Source: Chryseobacterium sp. CY350
Lineage (GTDB): Bacteria > Bacteroidota > Bacteroidia > Flavobacteriales > Weeksellaceae
Length of the DNA: 64,000 bases
Assembly (NCBI RefSeq): GCF_027945075.1
Contig: NZ_CP116034.1
Coordinates: forward strand, 2,604,001 to 2,668,000
Direction of reading: 5' to 3'
Below the pieces are notes generated by a model that made no database searches, was not told the origin of the DNA, and was given only the letters and a program-made list of their open reading frames with translations. Shown in pieces: positions 10,388 to 18,383 of the stretch. The translations under genes were made by a program, and so were the position numbers. Numbering within the stretch: position 1 is the stretch's first letter; each line of letters opens with the position of its first letter.

Positions 10388-11596
10388 ATGAGGAAAAAAC
10401 ATCACCACAAAAAGAAACCGAGTTTTTTTAAAAAATGGACTGGCAAACTGCATTTATGGTTTGGTTTGGGAATCGGATTTTTGATTTTCATTATTTCCAT
10501 TACCGGAGCTTTATATGTATTTAAAGATGAGGTGGAGAATTTCACCAGAAAAGATGTAATTTATCATAACGAAAAAAATATTGATCAAAAACAGATTCTT
10601 CCTATCAGAATTCTGGAAAAAAAAGTGGTAGATCAGGTACATGAAGAATATCCGATTCATTGGGTCAATATTCCTATTGATAAAAAAATGTCTTACCAGT
10701 TTTATTGGTATGAGCACAATCCTAAAGCCTGGCATTATTTTGAAGAATTTCCTATTTATAAACTTGCTTACGTAAATCCCTACACCGGAAAAGTTCTGAG
10801 AACCTACGACGAGAAAAATGGTTTTTTCCAGATCGTAAAAATGATCCACTGGAGCTATTTATTGAAGCAGGAATGGGGAACTTATGTGGTCGGAATTCCC
10901 GTCATTATCTTCGTAATCATGTTGATTTCCGGAATTATATTATGGTGGCCAAAAAATAAAGCAGCCAGAAAACAGCGTTTCTCTTTCAAATGGCAAAACG
11001 TAAAAAACTGGAAGAGGAAAAATTATGATCTCCACAATATATTAGGATTTTATGCATCCATATTTGCTTTAGTTTTCTCATTAACAGGATTATTTTATGC
11101 ATTCTTTGTCGTTCAGGCGGCATTCTACTTTGTTTTTTCCGGCGGAAGCACTACGTATCCCGACTTTTCAGCAATTAAGACAAAAGCTCCCACAGAGTTG
11201 CGAACTGAAGATACTTTAGATAAAATCAGCAATACGGTAAAAGAAAAATATCCAACTTCTTACGGTTTTGCGATCGATCTGGGTCATCCTCACATCGACG
11301 ATCACGAACATCCGAATTTTGAGGTTTTTGTAAAACATCTCTCTTATTCTTACCACAAAAGCAGCAGTTTAATTTTTGATGAAAACTCAGGAGAACTGCT
11401 TCACACGCACGATATGAAAGATAAAAATTTTGGTGAAAAAGCCGTTGGAGCCAATTACGATATTCATGTAGGTTCCATTTTAGGCTTGCCAACGAAGATT
11501 ATTGCATTCATTGTTAGTTTAATCTGCGCTTCGCTACCCGTGACAGGATTTTTGGTTTGGTGGGGAAGAAGAAAGAAAACCAAAAAGGCCGTTTAA
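10388..11596 (+). CDS. PepSY-associated transmembrane protein, iron-uptake type
   Basis: A 402-residue membrane protein. The N-terminus is basic and His-rich (MRKKHHHKKK). It is followed by a hydrophobic helix (about 23-44), a long periplasmic PepSY-like part, a helix near 175-195 ending in ILWWPKN, further helices near 225-255 and a last one near 370-395 with FLVWWGRRKK. This layout is that of PepSY_TM proteins, often encoded beside ferric-siderophore receptors and thought to act as ferric reductases in siderophore iron release. The receptor directly upstream supports this. The reductase activity is inferred from the family. Confidence 0.85.
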   Translation: MRKKHHHKKKPSFFKKWTGKLHLWFGLGIGFLIFIISITGALYVFKDEVENFTRKDVIYHNEKNIDQKQILPIRILEKKVVDQVHEEYPIHWVNIPIDKKMSYQFYWYEHNPKAWHYFEEFPIYKLAYVNPYTGKVLRTYDEKNGFFQIVKMIHWSYLLKQEWGTYVVGIPVIIFVIMLISGIILWWPKNKAARKQRFSFKWQNVKNWKRKNYDLHNILGFYASIFALVFSLTGLFYAFFVVQAAFYFVFSGGSTTYPDFSAIKTKAPTELRTEDTLDKISNTVKEKYPTSYGFAIDLGHPHIDDHEHPNFEVFVKHLSYSYHKSSSLIFDENSGELLHTHDMKDKNFGEKAVGANYDIHVGSILGLPTKIIAFIVSLICASLPVTGFLVWWGRRKKTKKAV

Positions 11597-11685
11597 TATT
11601 TATTTTTTAAATTATTATTGGCCGAAATCATTATTAATACAATCTTTTTTATAAATTTATTGCCTCGAAATTATACAATAAGAAA

Positions 11686-12654
11686 ATGTCAGTAGTAGAT
11701 TTGTCAAAACAGGTTGCATTAGGTATCGATATCGGTGGAACCAATACTAAATTTGGTTTAGTAAATCACAGAGGCCAAATTTTAGCAAAAGGTTCAATTC
11801 CAACAGACCAATATGCGACTCCGGAAGAATTTATTGATGCCTTGCACAAAGAAATTCAGCCGCTGATCGATGAGCATGGTGTAGAAAAAATGATTGAAGG
11901 AATCGGTGTAGGTGCGCCCAATGCAAACTACTACAGAGGAACAATCGAGCAGGCTCCTAATCTTCCGTGGAAAGGCGTAATATATTTTGCAGATTTAATG
12001 ACCGAGAAATTCGGGCAGCCCTGCAAAATGACCAACGATGCCAACGCTGCTGCTCTTGGTGAAATGATGTACGGCGCTGCAAGAGGAATGAAAGATTTTA
12101 TCATGATTACTTTGGGAACAGGCGTAGGAAGCGGAATCGTTTCCGGTGGTCATTTGATCTACGGACACGACGGTTTTGCCGGAGAACTTGGTCATACGAT
12201 CGTAAAACCGGGAGGAAGAAAACATTGGAGCACCGGCTCTGAAGGAAGCCTAGAATCTTATGCATCAGCAACAGGAATTGCCATAACCGCAAAAAAAATG
12301 AGAGCAGAATTTCCGGATTCTATGCTTAACAGATACCCTGAAGATACCATCAATTCTAAAACCGTTCACGAATGCGCCTTGAAAGGAGACCCTGTAGCCA
12401 TTGAAGTTTTCAGGTATACTGGTCAGAAATTGGGCGAGGCTTTAGCGAATTTTGTGATGTTTTCATCTCCGGAAGCAATTTTATTGTTCGGCGGAGTGAT
12501 CAAAGCAGGAGATTTTATTTTAAATCCTGCGAAACTGCACATGGAACGAAATCTTTTACCGATTTTCAGAAATAAAGTGAAACTGGTTTTCAGCGAACTT
12601 GATGAAGCTGATGCTGCTATCTTGGGCGCAAGTGCTTTAGTTTGGGAAAAATAA
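11686..12654 (+). CDS. ROK family sugar kinase (glucokinase-like)
   Basis: A 322-residue ROK protein. GIDIGGTNTKFG (about residues 13-24) is the phosphate-binding loop and ITLGTGVGSGIV the second ATP motif; ELGHT provides the conserved Glu/His near the sugar site. There is no N-terminal helix-turn-helix, so it is an enzyme rather than a repressor. The full ROK cysteine zinc motif is absent: the segment after GELGHT is IVKPGGRKHWSTGSEGSLE, with no CxCGxxGC. Members without this motif exist in Bacteroidota. The likely reaction is ATP-dependent phosphorylation of glucose or a related hexose. Confidence 0.85.
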   Translation: MSVVDLSKQVALGIDIGGTNTKFGLVNHRGQILAKGSIPTDQYATPEEFIDALHKEIQPLIDEHGVEKMIEGIGVGAPNANYYRGTIEQAPNLPWKGVIYFADLMTEKFGQPCKMTNDANAAALGEMMYGAARGMKDFIMITLGTGVGSGIVSGGHLIYGHDGFAGELGHTIVKPGGRKHWSTGSEGSLESYASATGIAITAKKMRAEFPDSMLNRYPEDTINSKTVHECALKGDPVAIEVFRYTGQKLGEALANFVMFSSPEAILLFGGVIKAGDFILNPAKLHMERNLLPIFRNKVKLVFSELDEADAAILGASALVWEK

Positions 12655-12676
12655 ATTCAGACAGATAAAATATATT

Positions 12677-12705
12677 GAGCATTCTCTTTTGGGAATGCTT
12701 TTTTA
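12677..12705 (+). terminator. Rho-independent terminator of the ROK kinase gene
   Basis: AGCATTC and GAATGCT flank a short loop and are followed by T6, starting 23 bp after the stop codon. Confidence 0.75.
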
Positions 12706-12807
12706 TTTAAAAAATTCAATTGAGTTGCTTACATATTATTTGCTAAATCTATCATCGCTATTTGCGTTTAAACCTTTCCTAAGATTAGTTTTGGCTCAAT
12801 TTTTTCT

Positions 12808-12815
12808 TACTTTTG
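12808..12815 (+). promoter_or_regulatory. Candidate promoter of msrA
   Basis: TACTTTTG fits TAnnTTTG, with TTTTGG about 14 bp upstream. The leader to the ATG at 12881 would be about 60 nt. Confidence 0.4.
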
Positions 12816-12880
12816 AAGAGTTTTTTAGCAAGCTTCAATCAGTTTGCAGAGAAACTATTCGAACATAAAATCAATTTAAA

Positions 12881-13438
12881 ATGGATAATAATAATTTACA
12901 GCAAATTACTTTCGGAGGCGGATGTTTCTGGTGTCTAGAAAGCTGTTTCACTATGTTGAAAGGCGTAAAATCTGCAATTTCAGGATATTCCGGAGGTCAT
13001 AAAGACAATCCTACCTATGAAGAAATCTGCACCGGAACGACAGGGCACGCAGAAGTGGTTCAGATAACTTACGATCCTTCAATTATTTCTTACGATCAAC
13101 TGATGGATGTCTTTTTTTTCCTCCACGATCCTACGCAGCTCAACAGACAGGGAAATGACATTGGAACTCAATATCGTTCTGTAATTTTCTATAAAGATGA
13201 TGCAGAAAAGCAGAGAGCAGAAAATGCCATCAAAGAATCAGAAACTTCAGGAAAATGGTCAGGAAAATATGTAACAGAATTGGCACCCTTTGAAAAATTC
13301 TGGGTGGCAGAACAATATCACCAGGGATATTATCATGTAAACCCGAATCAGCCTTACTGCAGCGCAGTAGTTGGCCCTAAGATTCAAAAATTCAAAAAAC
13401 ATTTCGGAGAATTGGGAATGTTGACAGATTCAGAATAA
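12881..13438 (+). CDS. msrA: Peptide-methionine (S)-S-oxide reductase MsrA
   Basis: A 185-residue MsrA, which repairs methionine-S-sulfoxide in proteins. The signature GGGCFWCLE gives the catalytic Cys15, with Cys18 three residues later. GYSGG, GHAEVVQ and the C-terminal EQYHQGYY are also conserved. Another Cys in the C-terminal part (QPYCSAVV) could resolve the disulfide. It has no signal peptide and no fused MsrB domain, so it should act in the cytoplasm with thioredoxin. Confidence 0.96.
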   Translation: MDNNNLQQITFGGGCFWCLESCFTMLKGVKSAISGYSGGHKDNPTYEEICTGTTGHAEVVQITYDPSIISYDQLMDVFFFLHDPTQLNRQGNDIGTQYRSVIFYKDDAEKQRAENAIKESETSGKWSGKYVTELAPFEKFWVAEQYHQGYYHVNPNQPYCSAVVGPKIQKFKKHFGELGMLTDSE

Positions 13439-13441
13439 AGA

Positions 13442-13470
13442 AAAGCGAAGAGAAATCTTCGCTTTATTTG
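13442..13470. terminator. Bidirectional terminator between convergent genes
   Basis: AAAGCGAAG (13442-13450) and CTTCGCTTT (13457-13465) form a 9-bp stem with a 6-nt loop. It separates msrA from the convergent minus-strand gene ending at 13474, and the A/T flanks let it serve both strands. Confidence 0.75.
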
Positions 13471-13473
13471 TTT

Positions 13474-14304
13474 TTACTCGTCCTGAATTCCTGCGTATTT
13501 TTCAATAATATGAGCGGTCGAACTCCGCAATTCTCTTCCGTTATCGGGATCTTCACCATCCAAAGTGAAAAACTCTACTACTCCATTATATTTTGAATAC
13601 CATGTTTTTCCTGCTGCATTTTCAACTGTTAATGTATCTTTTCTTGTAATTTTTTTAAAATATTTCAGCCGATAAGGATCTACCCGTTTCATCTCTAGAT
13701 TGGGTCTGTCGTCTTCACAGTCAATAAGTCTGTATTTAATTTTATCCCAATACATACATTTTTTTTCTTTCGCAGGTTCTGTACCTCCAAATAAGCCTAA
13801 AGTTTTTTCAATTCCTATTTTCTTGTAATTCCCTGAAACAAAGCTTCCGGTAAGCAAAACTGCAACGAAAGCGAGTTCTACTATTCCGAAACCATTTTGT
13901 TTCATAAATTCCGGCATCTTAAAATTTTGTTCGTTGGTAATATTAACAATGATATTTGTAAGCTTTTCAGTTAAGGATTCTTCATCCTGATCCACACTTA
14001 TTTTTACCGTTGTTTTGTTTGCATCATCATCTGCTTTTACAAAAGTTCTGGTAAAATCAGAGAAATCATTGTAACCCAAGTATTGACTCAACTTATTCAA
14101 AGTATCAGAATCGATATTTATTTCTTTATTATCTCTAATAAACGCGTCGTAATATCTTATAAAAGTCTTATCTGAGATACTTGGCGAAAAATGGTCATCA
14201 AAATAAGACCATAGATAAGCTGCTATTCCACTCTTTGCATCTTTCCCCGATTCTCTTTTTCCTTGCTTAAATACCTCATCGATTAGTAGTTTTCTTTTGG
14301 ACAT
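13474..14304 (-). CDS. Unrecognised protein with one internal membrane segment
   Basis: A 276-residue protein I do not recognise. Residues 1-115 look like a soluble helical domain (SDKTFIRYYDAFIRDN, LNKLSQYLGYNDFSDFTRTF). One hydrophobic segment follows at about residues 143-160 (GIVELAFVAVLLTGSFVSG), then a roughly 115-residue C-terminal domain with a Cys pair (KKCMYWDKIKYRLIDCED). The layout suggests a cytoplasmic N-terminal domain and an external C-terminal domain. Its promoter carries the TTACGG-N4-CCGTAA palindrome also found at 17317, so it may be controlled by the regulator at 16597-17259. Confidence 0.8.
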   Translation of the reverse strand: MSKRKLLIDEVFKQGKRESGKDAKSGIAAYLWSYFDDHFSPSISDKTFIRYYDAFIRDNKEINIDSDTLNKLSQYLGYNDFSDFTRTFVKADDDANKTTVKISVDQDEESLTEKLTNIIVNITNEQNFKMPEFMKQNGFGIVELAFVAVLLTGSFVSGNYKKIGIEKTLGLFGGTEPAKEKKCMYWDKIKYRLIDCEDDRPNLEMKRVDPYRLKYFKKITRKDTLTVENAAGKTWYSKYNGVVEFFTLDGEDPDNGRELRSSTAHIIEKYAGIQDE

Positions 14305-14325
14305 AATTAGTTTTTAAGAGTATTA

Positions 14326-14370
14326 CAAAATAGGTGATTTCCAACCATTCTTCATTACGGTTTTCCGTAA
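14326..14370 (-). promoter_or_regulatory. Promoter with palindromic operator TTACGG-N4-CCGTAA (copy 1)
   Basis: The palindrome at 14355-14370 (16 bp, extendable to ATTACGG/CCGTAAT at 14354-14371) lies upstream of a minus-strand -7-like TATTTTG (bases 14332 to 14326). The distance from palindrome edge to the -7 G is 29 nt, identical to copy 2 at 17317. This placement suits an activator site for the gene starting at 14304. Confidence 0.5.
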
Positions 14371-14696
14371 TCCAATCCCACCCATTTATTGTCCATCGAT
14401 GTCTCTGTTTTGTCTAACACCTGCGTCACCATTTGTCGCAAATTTGCTAAAGAAATCAGTGACAAACAAACAATTACAAAAAACAAAGTTACAAAACTGA
14501 TTTCAAAATCACCAGATAAAACGGAAGAAAACTCCGGGTTGGGAAGCAGATGTTTCTCTTCCGTTTTTGAAGGTTTACTTCCCAAAAAATTTAGAAGCGC
14601 TTCAATTTTTTTTAAACGTGTAACACTGTCTGCGATCTGTTTCGCAGGGAAGAACACGAATGCTTTAACAATAAATTTTTTGACAAAATGATTCAA
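14355..14696 (-). CDS. Possible small membrane protein, start uncertain
   Basis: An open frame of up to 113 codons whose only early starts are TTG (14696) or a GTG about 13 codons in; there is no ATG before residue 88. It holds a convincing hydrophobic helix (about residues 69-88, SFVTLFFVIVCLSLISLA) followed by an amphipathic tail ending DYGKP. It lies 50 bp upstream of the 276-residue gene on the same strand. Against it: no ATG start, overlap with the plus-strand Gly-rich gene at 14688, and the operator palindrome at its 3' end. The plus frame across the same bases lacks any feature. Confidence 0.4.
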   Translation of the reverse strand: MNHFVKKFIVKAFVFFPAKQIADSVTRLKKIEALLNFLGSKPSKTEEKHLLPNPEFSSVLSGDFEISFVTLFFVIVCLSLISLANLRQMVTQVLDKTETSMDNKWVGLDYGKP

Positions 14697-14888
14697 ATAC
14701 TTTTAATGCTACTAGGTTTAGCATTCGGAAACAATAACGGAAATGCAAATTGCGATAATAACAACGGAGGAACGGTAACAACTCAAGATTCCGGAGGAGG
14801 AACAGGAACGGGGATTGATCCGGGCGATACTGGTGGGCCAGTCGGTGGTAACTCAGGGCAATTGCCTCCACCTACTCCTCGACCTTAA
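14688..14888 (+). CDS. Small glycine/asparagine-rich peptide with hydrophobic N-terminus
   Basis: A 66-residue frame: a hydrophobic start (MIQILLMLLGLAFG), then a low-complexity stretch rich in Gly, Asn and Asp, and a proline-rich end (PPPTPRP). An in-frame ATG at 14706 is an alternative start. It may be secreted or cell-surface, like other short Gly/Asp/Pro-rich exported peptides of Chryseobacterium. The best support that it is transcribed is a clean terminator 10 bp after its stop. No promoter is clear, and it overlaps the start of the opposite-strand frame. No function can be given. Confidence 0.5.
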   Translation: MIQILLMLLGLAFGNNNGNANCDNNNGGTVTTQDSGGGTGTGIDPGDTGGPVGGNSGQLPPPTPRP

Positions 14889-14897
14889 TTTATATTG

Positions 14898-14928
14898 AAG
14901 GACAGATTGTGTAAATCTGTCCTTTTTG
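14898..14928 (+). terminator. Rho-independent terminator after the Gly-rich peptide
   Basis: AAGGACAGATT (14898-14908) pairs with AATCTGTCCTT (14913-14923), ending in a T run. Confidence 0.8.
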
Positions 14929-14951
14929 TTACTTTGCACTAAACTATTACT

Positions 14952-16604
14952 ATGAAAAGATTTTTAATTTTAATTTTATGTCTTTCATTATTTTCTTGTA
15001 AAAAAGAAAATAACCTGACACACGACAATTCATATTATAAAATAGCAAAGAGATATCGAGATTCTAGTGCAACTGACTCTGCGTTTTATTACTACAACTT
15101 AGCAAAAAATGATTTTTTAAACACTTCAGATTCTTTAGGTGTAGGTAACTGTTTGGTGAATATGGGAATTATTCAAACTAAAAAAGGAGATTTTTTTGGA
15201 GGTATAGAATCCTCATTAGAAGCAAATAAATTTCTTAAAAAACAAAATGATAGTGCATACAGGAGAGCATTGTCTACAAACTACAATAATATTGGTTTAT
15301 CATTTCATTTTCTAAAAGACTTTGAAAAATCGTCATCCTATTATATTAAAACCTTGAAATATATTGATAGTGAAGAAGACAGATATTTATGCTACAACAA
15401 TATTGGAGATCTATTAATAAGTCAAGGAAACTTTAATTCTGCAAAGTATTACTTAAAAAAAGCAGCAGCCACAAAAGACAGCAATACTCTTTCCAAGGTT
15501 ATTAACAATCTTGCAAAAGCTAAATACCTTAGTAACAAGAATTATAATCCATTACCTGAATTTTATCAAGCTTTAAATATAAGAGAGCGCAGAAAAGATG
15601 CGTTAGGTCTAAATTCTAGTTTTGAAACTCTGTCAACATACTACCTTTATAAAAATGAAAATCTTTCTTTATCTTTTGCTGAAAAAATGTTAGAATATGC
15701 ATCTGAAAATCAAAGCCTTGATGATAAAATAACAGCACTAAAGAGAATTATAACTTTAGATTCAAAAAACTATTTACAAAACTTTCAAAGGCTTGATTCA
15801 TTAAATGAAAATCTACAAACAGAAAGAAATAAACATAAAAATCAATTTGCTGTTGTACGATATGATGTGGAGCAGAAAAATGCACAAAATCAAATTCTCA
15901 AGACACAAAGTTTTAAACAAATTGTTGGTATTGCTGCATTAGCTATTGCTTTAATCTCTGTTTTTTTCTGGAACGAAAAAAGAAAAAAACATATAAGACA
16001 GGAAAAAGAAAAAGAAAAAGAACTCGAAGTAAAAAACACAGAACTTCGATATTCTAAAAAAGTACATGACGTTGTCGCCAACGGACTTTATCATCTGATG
16101 ATTGACATCGAAAACAAACCTGAAATCAATAAAGTAAAAATCTTAAACGACATGGAAAAAATGTACGAAGAATCACGAGATATTTCGCATGACAGAATAA
16201 CCGAGATTGATTTCCATGAGCGATTCGGTAAGATGATGAATTCATATTATACAGAAGAACAGAAAGTTATTCCTATAAAGTATGTAGAAAAAATATGGGA
16301 AAAGATTCCTCAAAACACACAGTCAGAAATGTTTTATGTGGTAAGAGAAATTTTGGTAAATATGAAAAAACACAGCGATGCAAAGATGGTAGTGTTAAAA
16401 TTTGAAAGAGAAGGAGATGCACTACATATCACTTATACAGACAACGGAAAAGGAATTAAAAATTTAGATTCTCAAAGAGGTGCTGGAATAAAGAATACGG
16501 AAAACCGTATTGATACAATCGGAGGAGATATTATTTTTGAAGAAAATCCTAACGGAGGTTTAATTATTAAAATAACCATTCCAACACATTCAAAATATGT
16601 TTAA
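14952..16604 (+). CDS. TPR-containing lipoprotein-type sensor histidine kinase
   Basis: A 550-residue sensor. The N-terminus is a lipoprotein-type signal (LSLFSC, Cys16), followed by tetratricopeptide-like helical repeats (about 25-280, e.g. YNNIGLSFHFLKDFEKSSSYY), a coiled coil, one membrane helix (323-340), a charged linker and a NarX/DesK-type kinase core. His372 in KKVHDVVANGLYHL is the likely phospho-acceptor; the ATPase motifs are DNGKGIKN and GAGIKNTENRI. The sensing part should face the periplasm. The gene overlaps the response regulator by 8 bp, so the two are translationally coupled. It is a common Bacteroidota sensor type with unknown ligand. Confidence 0.88.
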   Translation: MKRFLILILCLSLFSCKKENNLTHDNSYYKIAKRYRDSSATDSAFYYYNLAKNDFLNTSDSLGVGNCLVNMGIIQTKKGDFFGGIESSLEANKFLKKQNDSAYRRALSTNYNNIGLSFHFLKDFEKSSSYYIKTLKYIDSEEDRYLCYNNIGDLLISQGNFNSAKYYLKKAAATKDSNTLSKVINNLAKAKYLSNKNYNPLPEFYQALNIRERRKDALGLNSSFETLSTYYLYKNENLSLSFAEKMLEYASENQSLDDKITALKRIITLDSKNYLQNFQRLDSLNENLQTERNKHKNQFAVVRYDVEQKNAQNQILKTQSFKQIVGIAALAIALISVFFWNEKRKKHIRQEKEKEKELEVKNTELRYSKKVHDVVANGLYHLMIDIENKPEINKVKILNDMEKMYEESRDISHDRITEIDFHERFGKMMNSYYTEEQKVIPIKYVEKIWEKIPQNTQSEMFYVVREILVNMKKHSDAKMVVLKFEREGDALHITYTDNGKGIKNLDSQRGAGIKNTENRIDTIGGDIIFEENPNGGLIIKITIPTHSKYV

Positions 16605-17259
16605 AAAAATCCTTATTGTAGAAGATCACGAAGTGAGAAATCTAGGTGTTATAAATGCGCTAACAGAATTACACATTGATCATTATGATTTTGTGAGTTA
16701 TTGTGACGAAGCTTTGCAAAAAATAAAAACTGCAGATGCAGAAAAGAAATCTTACGATTTGCTCATTACAGATTTGTCATTTGACAAGGATCAATTTCAA
16801 CAAAATATAAAATCAGGTCAGGAATTGATCAGAGAGATAAGAAACATTCATCCGAAACTCAAAATTATAGCTTTTTCGATCGAAAACAAACCTAAAATCA
16901 TCGATGATCTTTTCAAAATTTTATCTATTGACGGTTTTGTAAGCAAAGGAAGAAACGATGCAAAAGAACTTAGAAATACTATTAAAAAAGTTTTTAATGG
17001 CGAAAAGGTAATTCCGCAAGAAATTTTGAATTCTATCAGAAATACTCCATCAAATATTTCTGAAAATGACGAATCTCTACTGAATCTACTTGCAAAAGGC
17101 TTTACACAAAGTGAAATTGAACAACATTTCAAACAAAACAAAATCGCTCCTAATAGCAAAAGTGCTATCGAAAAAAGACTGAATGAAATTCGTGAAATTT
17201 TTAGTGCCAAAAATAACATCGAATTGATCGTCATTTGCAAGGATCTCGGAATTATATAA
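16597..17259 (+). CDS. Response regulator paired with the TPR kinase
   Basis: A 220-residue regulator. The receiver has the acidic pair ED (residues 9-10), phospho-acceptor Asp59 (LLITDLSFD), Ser in AFSIENK and Lys in FVSKGRND. The C-terminal part (about 150-220) is a LuxR-like helix-turn-helix (LLNLLAKGFTQSEIEQHF, then SAIEKRLNEIREIF), somewhat divergent from the NarL consensus. It starts inside the end of the kinase gene. The matching palindromes at 14355 and 17317 flank this kinase-regulator pair and are the best candidates for its binding sites; that link is inference. Confidence 0.85.
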   Translation: MFKKILIVEDHEVRNLGVINALTELHIDHYDFVSYCDEALQKIKTADAEKKSYDLLITDLSFDKDQFQQNIKSGQELIREIRNIHPKLKIIAFSIENKPKIIDDLFKILSIDGFVSKGRNDAKELRNTIKKVFNGEKVIPQEILNSIRNTPSNISENDESLLNLLAKGFTQSEIEQHFKQNKIAPNSKSAIEKRLNEIREIFSAKNNIELIVICKDLGII

Positions 17260-17283
17260 ATTTCATAAAGCATTACTCATACA

Positions 17284-17313
17284 AACCTTTCAATTTTTTT
17301 TGAAAGGTTTTTT
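17284..17313 (+). terminator. Terminator of the kinase-regulator operon
   Basis: AACCTTTCA and TGAAAGGTT pair around a T-rich loop, then T4. It ends just before the palindrome at 17317, separating this operon from the next. Confidence 0.7.
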
Positions 17314-17316
17314 ATT

Positions 17317-17361
17317 TTACGGTTTTCCGTAATGTTTGCATTTCAAAGGGTTATACTTTTG
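17317..17361 (+). promoter_or_regulatory. Promoter with palindromic operator TTACGG-N4-CCGTAA (copy 2)
   Basis: The palindrome at 17317-17332 is identical to the one at 14355-14370. It is followed by TTTG (17335-17338) and TACTTTTG (17354-17361). The -33/-7 spacing is short (15 bp), as expected when an activator is needed. Palindrome edge to -7 G is again 29 nt. Confidence 0.55.
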
Positions 17362-17373
17362 GAGTATTAAACA

Positions 17374-17616
17374 ATTAAAAAATTTTATTATGGAAAGTAT
17401 GGAAACAATAACGGAGATTCTGGAATATCAGGATTTGAAATTGGACACAATTTTATTCAGGTTGAATTTTCAACAGGCAGTATTTATGAATATACATATT
17501 CAAGTGCAGGAGAAAATAATATTGAAACGATGAAAAGTCTTGCAAGATCCGGTAGTGGATTAAATTCTTTTATAAATACTTACGTCAAGTTTAAATATTC
17601 AAGAAAAATCAATTAA
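17374..17616 (+). pseudogene. KTSC domain small protein with no ATG in frame (frameshift or ATT start)
   Basis: The frame from 17371 to the stop at 17614-17616 encodes a clear KTSC-type sequence: GISGFEIGHNFIQVEFSTGS, IYEYTYSSAG, LARSGSGLNSFINTYVK. The only nearby ATG (17390) is in another frame; one extra A in GGAAAG (17392-17397) would join that ATG to the KTSC frame. Alternatively translation could begin at ATT 17374. The frame from the ATG reads as nonsense for this family, so the KTSC frame is the ancestral one. KTSC proteins have no firm function. Whether this is a frameshift, a sequencing error or a rare start cannot be told from sequence alone. Confidence 0.6.
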
Positions 17617-17621
17617 TAGTT

Positions 17622-17957
17622 ATGGGAAAATTTATTATCACAAAAAGAAAAAATGGTGAATACCAATTTAACCTTAAAGCAGGAAACGGACAAACTATTC
17701 TTTCCAGCGAAGGTTATGCAACAAAAGCAGGATGCAAAATTGGAATTACATCTGTAAAAACAAATGCGCCTATTGATAGTTGTTATGACAAACGAATTTC
17801 TTCAAACAGTCAATATTATTTTAATCTTAAAGCAGGAAATGGTGAAATTATCGGAACAAGCGAAATGTACACTACTTCCACCGCAAGAGATAACGGAATT
17901 GAATCTGTAAAAAGTAATGCTCCCGACGCAGCAATAGTTGATGAAACTGGCGAATAA
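17622..17957 (+). CDS. DUF1508 (YegP-like) tandem-repeat protein
   Basis: A 111-residue protein made of two DUF1508 units: FIITKRKNGEYQFNLKAGNG (from about residue 4) and ISSNSQYYFNLKAGNGEI (from about residue 60), each followed by an SxxY..A..G I.SVK.NAP helix. This is the YegP layout, a small dimer-like fold of unknown role in many bacteria. It begins 5 bp after the KTSC frame ends, so both are probably in one transcript. Confidence 0.88.
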   Translation: MGKFIITKRKNGEYQFNLKAGNGQTILSSEGYATKAGCKIGITSVKTNAPIDSCYDKRISSNSQYYFNLKAGNGEIIGTSEMYTTSTARDNGIESVKSNAPDAAIVDETGE

Positions 17958-17976
17958 TCTCTAAAAAACTATAAGC

Positions 17977-18357
17977 ATTGAAACTCAAATTCAAAATGAA
18001 ACAACATTTTATCAAGATAGTTTAGTAACAGTGACACAATCACGATATATAACTCAGTCAAAAACCTACGCAATGAGAAACATCTCTTCTGTTCATGTTT
18101 TTGAAATTGAGAAAAGCAAAGTTACTCCTATTCTTATGATACTTTTTGGAATCCCTTTTCTCTTTTCTGGAAGTTTTTTTTGAATTGGACTAATACTTAT
18201 TGGCTTAGGAATATTAATCGTTTTTAATATTAAAAATGAATATACAGTAAGAATAAGCACTAATTCAGGAGAAGCAGACAGCACAATACCAAAAGACAAA
18301 GAATACATTCAAAAAATAGTAAATGCGTTGAATGACGCAATGATCCATCGAGGATAA
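17977..18357 (+). pseudogene. Broken DUF6232-like membrane protein gene
   Basis: One frame of 126 codons reads TTFYQDSLVTVTQSRYIT, KTYAMRNISSVHVFEIEKSK, two hydrophobic segments (PILMILFGIPFLFSGSFF, then [16 protein letters not shown]) and NEYTVRISTNSGEADSTIP, which is the DUF6232 pattern. A TGA at 18181-18183 interrupts it between the two hydrophobic segments, and the frame has ATT (17977) where ATG would be expected. So the start is lost or non-standard and the middle is stopped. I read it as a pseudogene with recent decay, since both halves are otherwise intact. Confidence 0.7.
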
Positions 18358-18383
18358 ACTTTATAACTTAAATAATAATCACC

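Noticed and set aside
14389..14691. Plus-strand 100-codon frame ending in an ATGA overlap with the Gly-rich peptide
   Set aside because: No domain, signal or membrane pattern; the opposite strand has a clear membrane helix and the ATGA overlap is likely chance.
17336..17533. 65-codon frame over the KTSC gene
   Set aside because: The KTSC sequence lies in a different frame and this one has no recognisable pattern.
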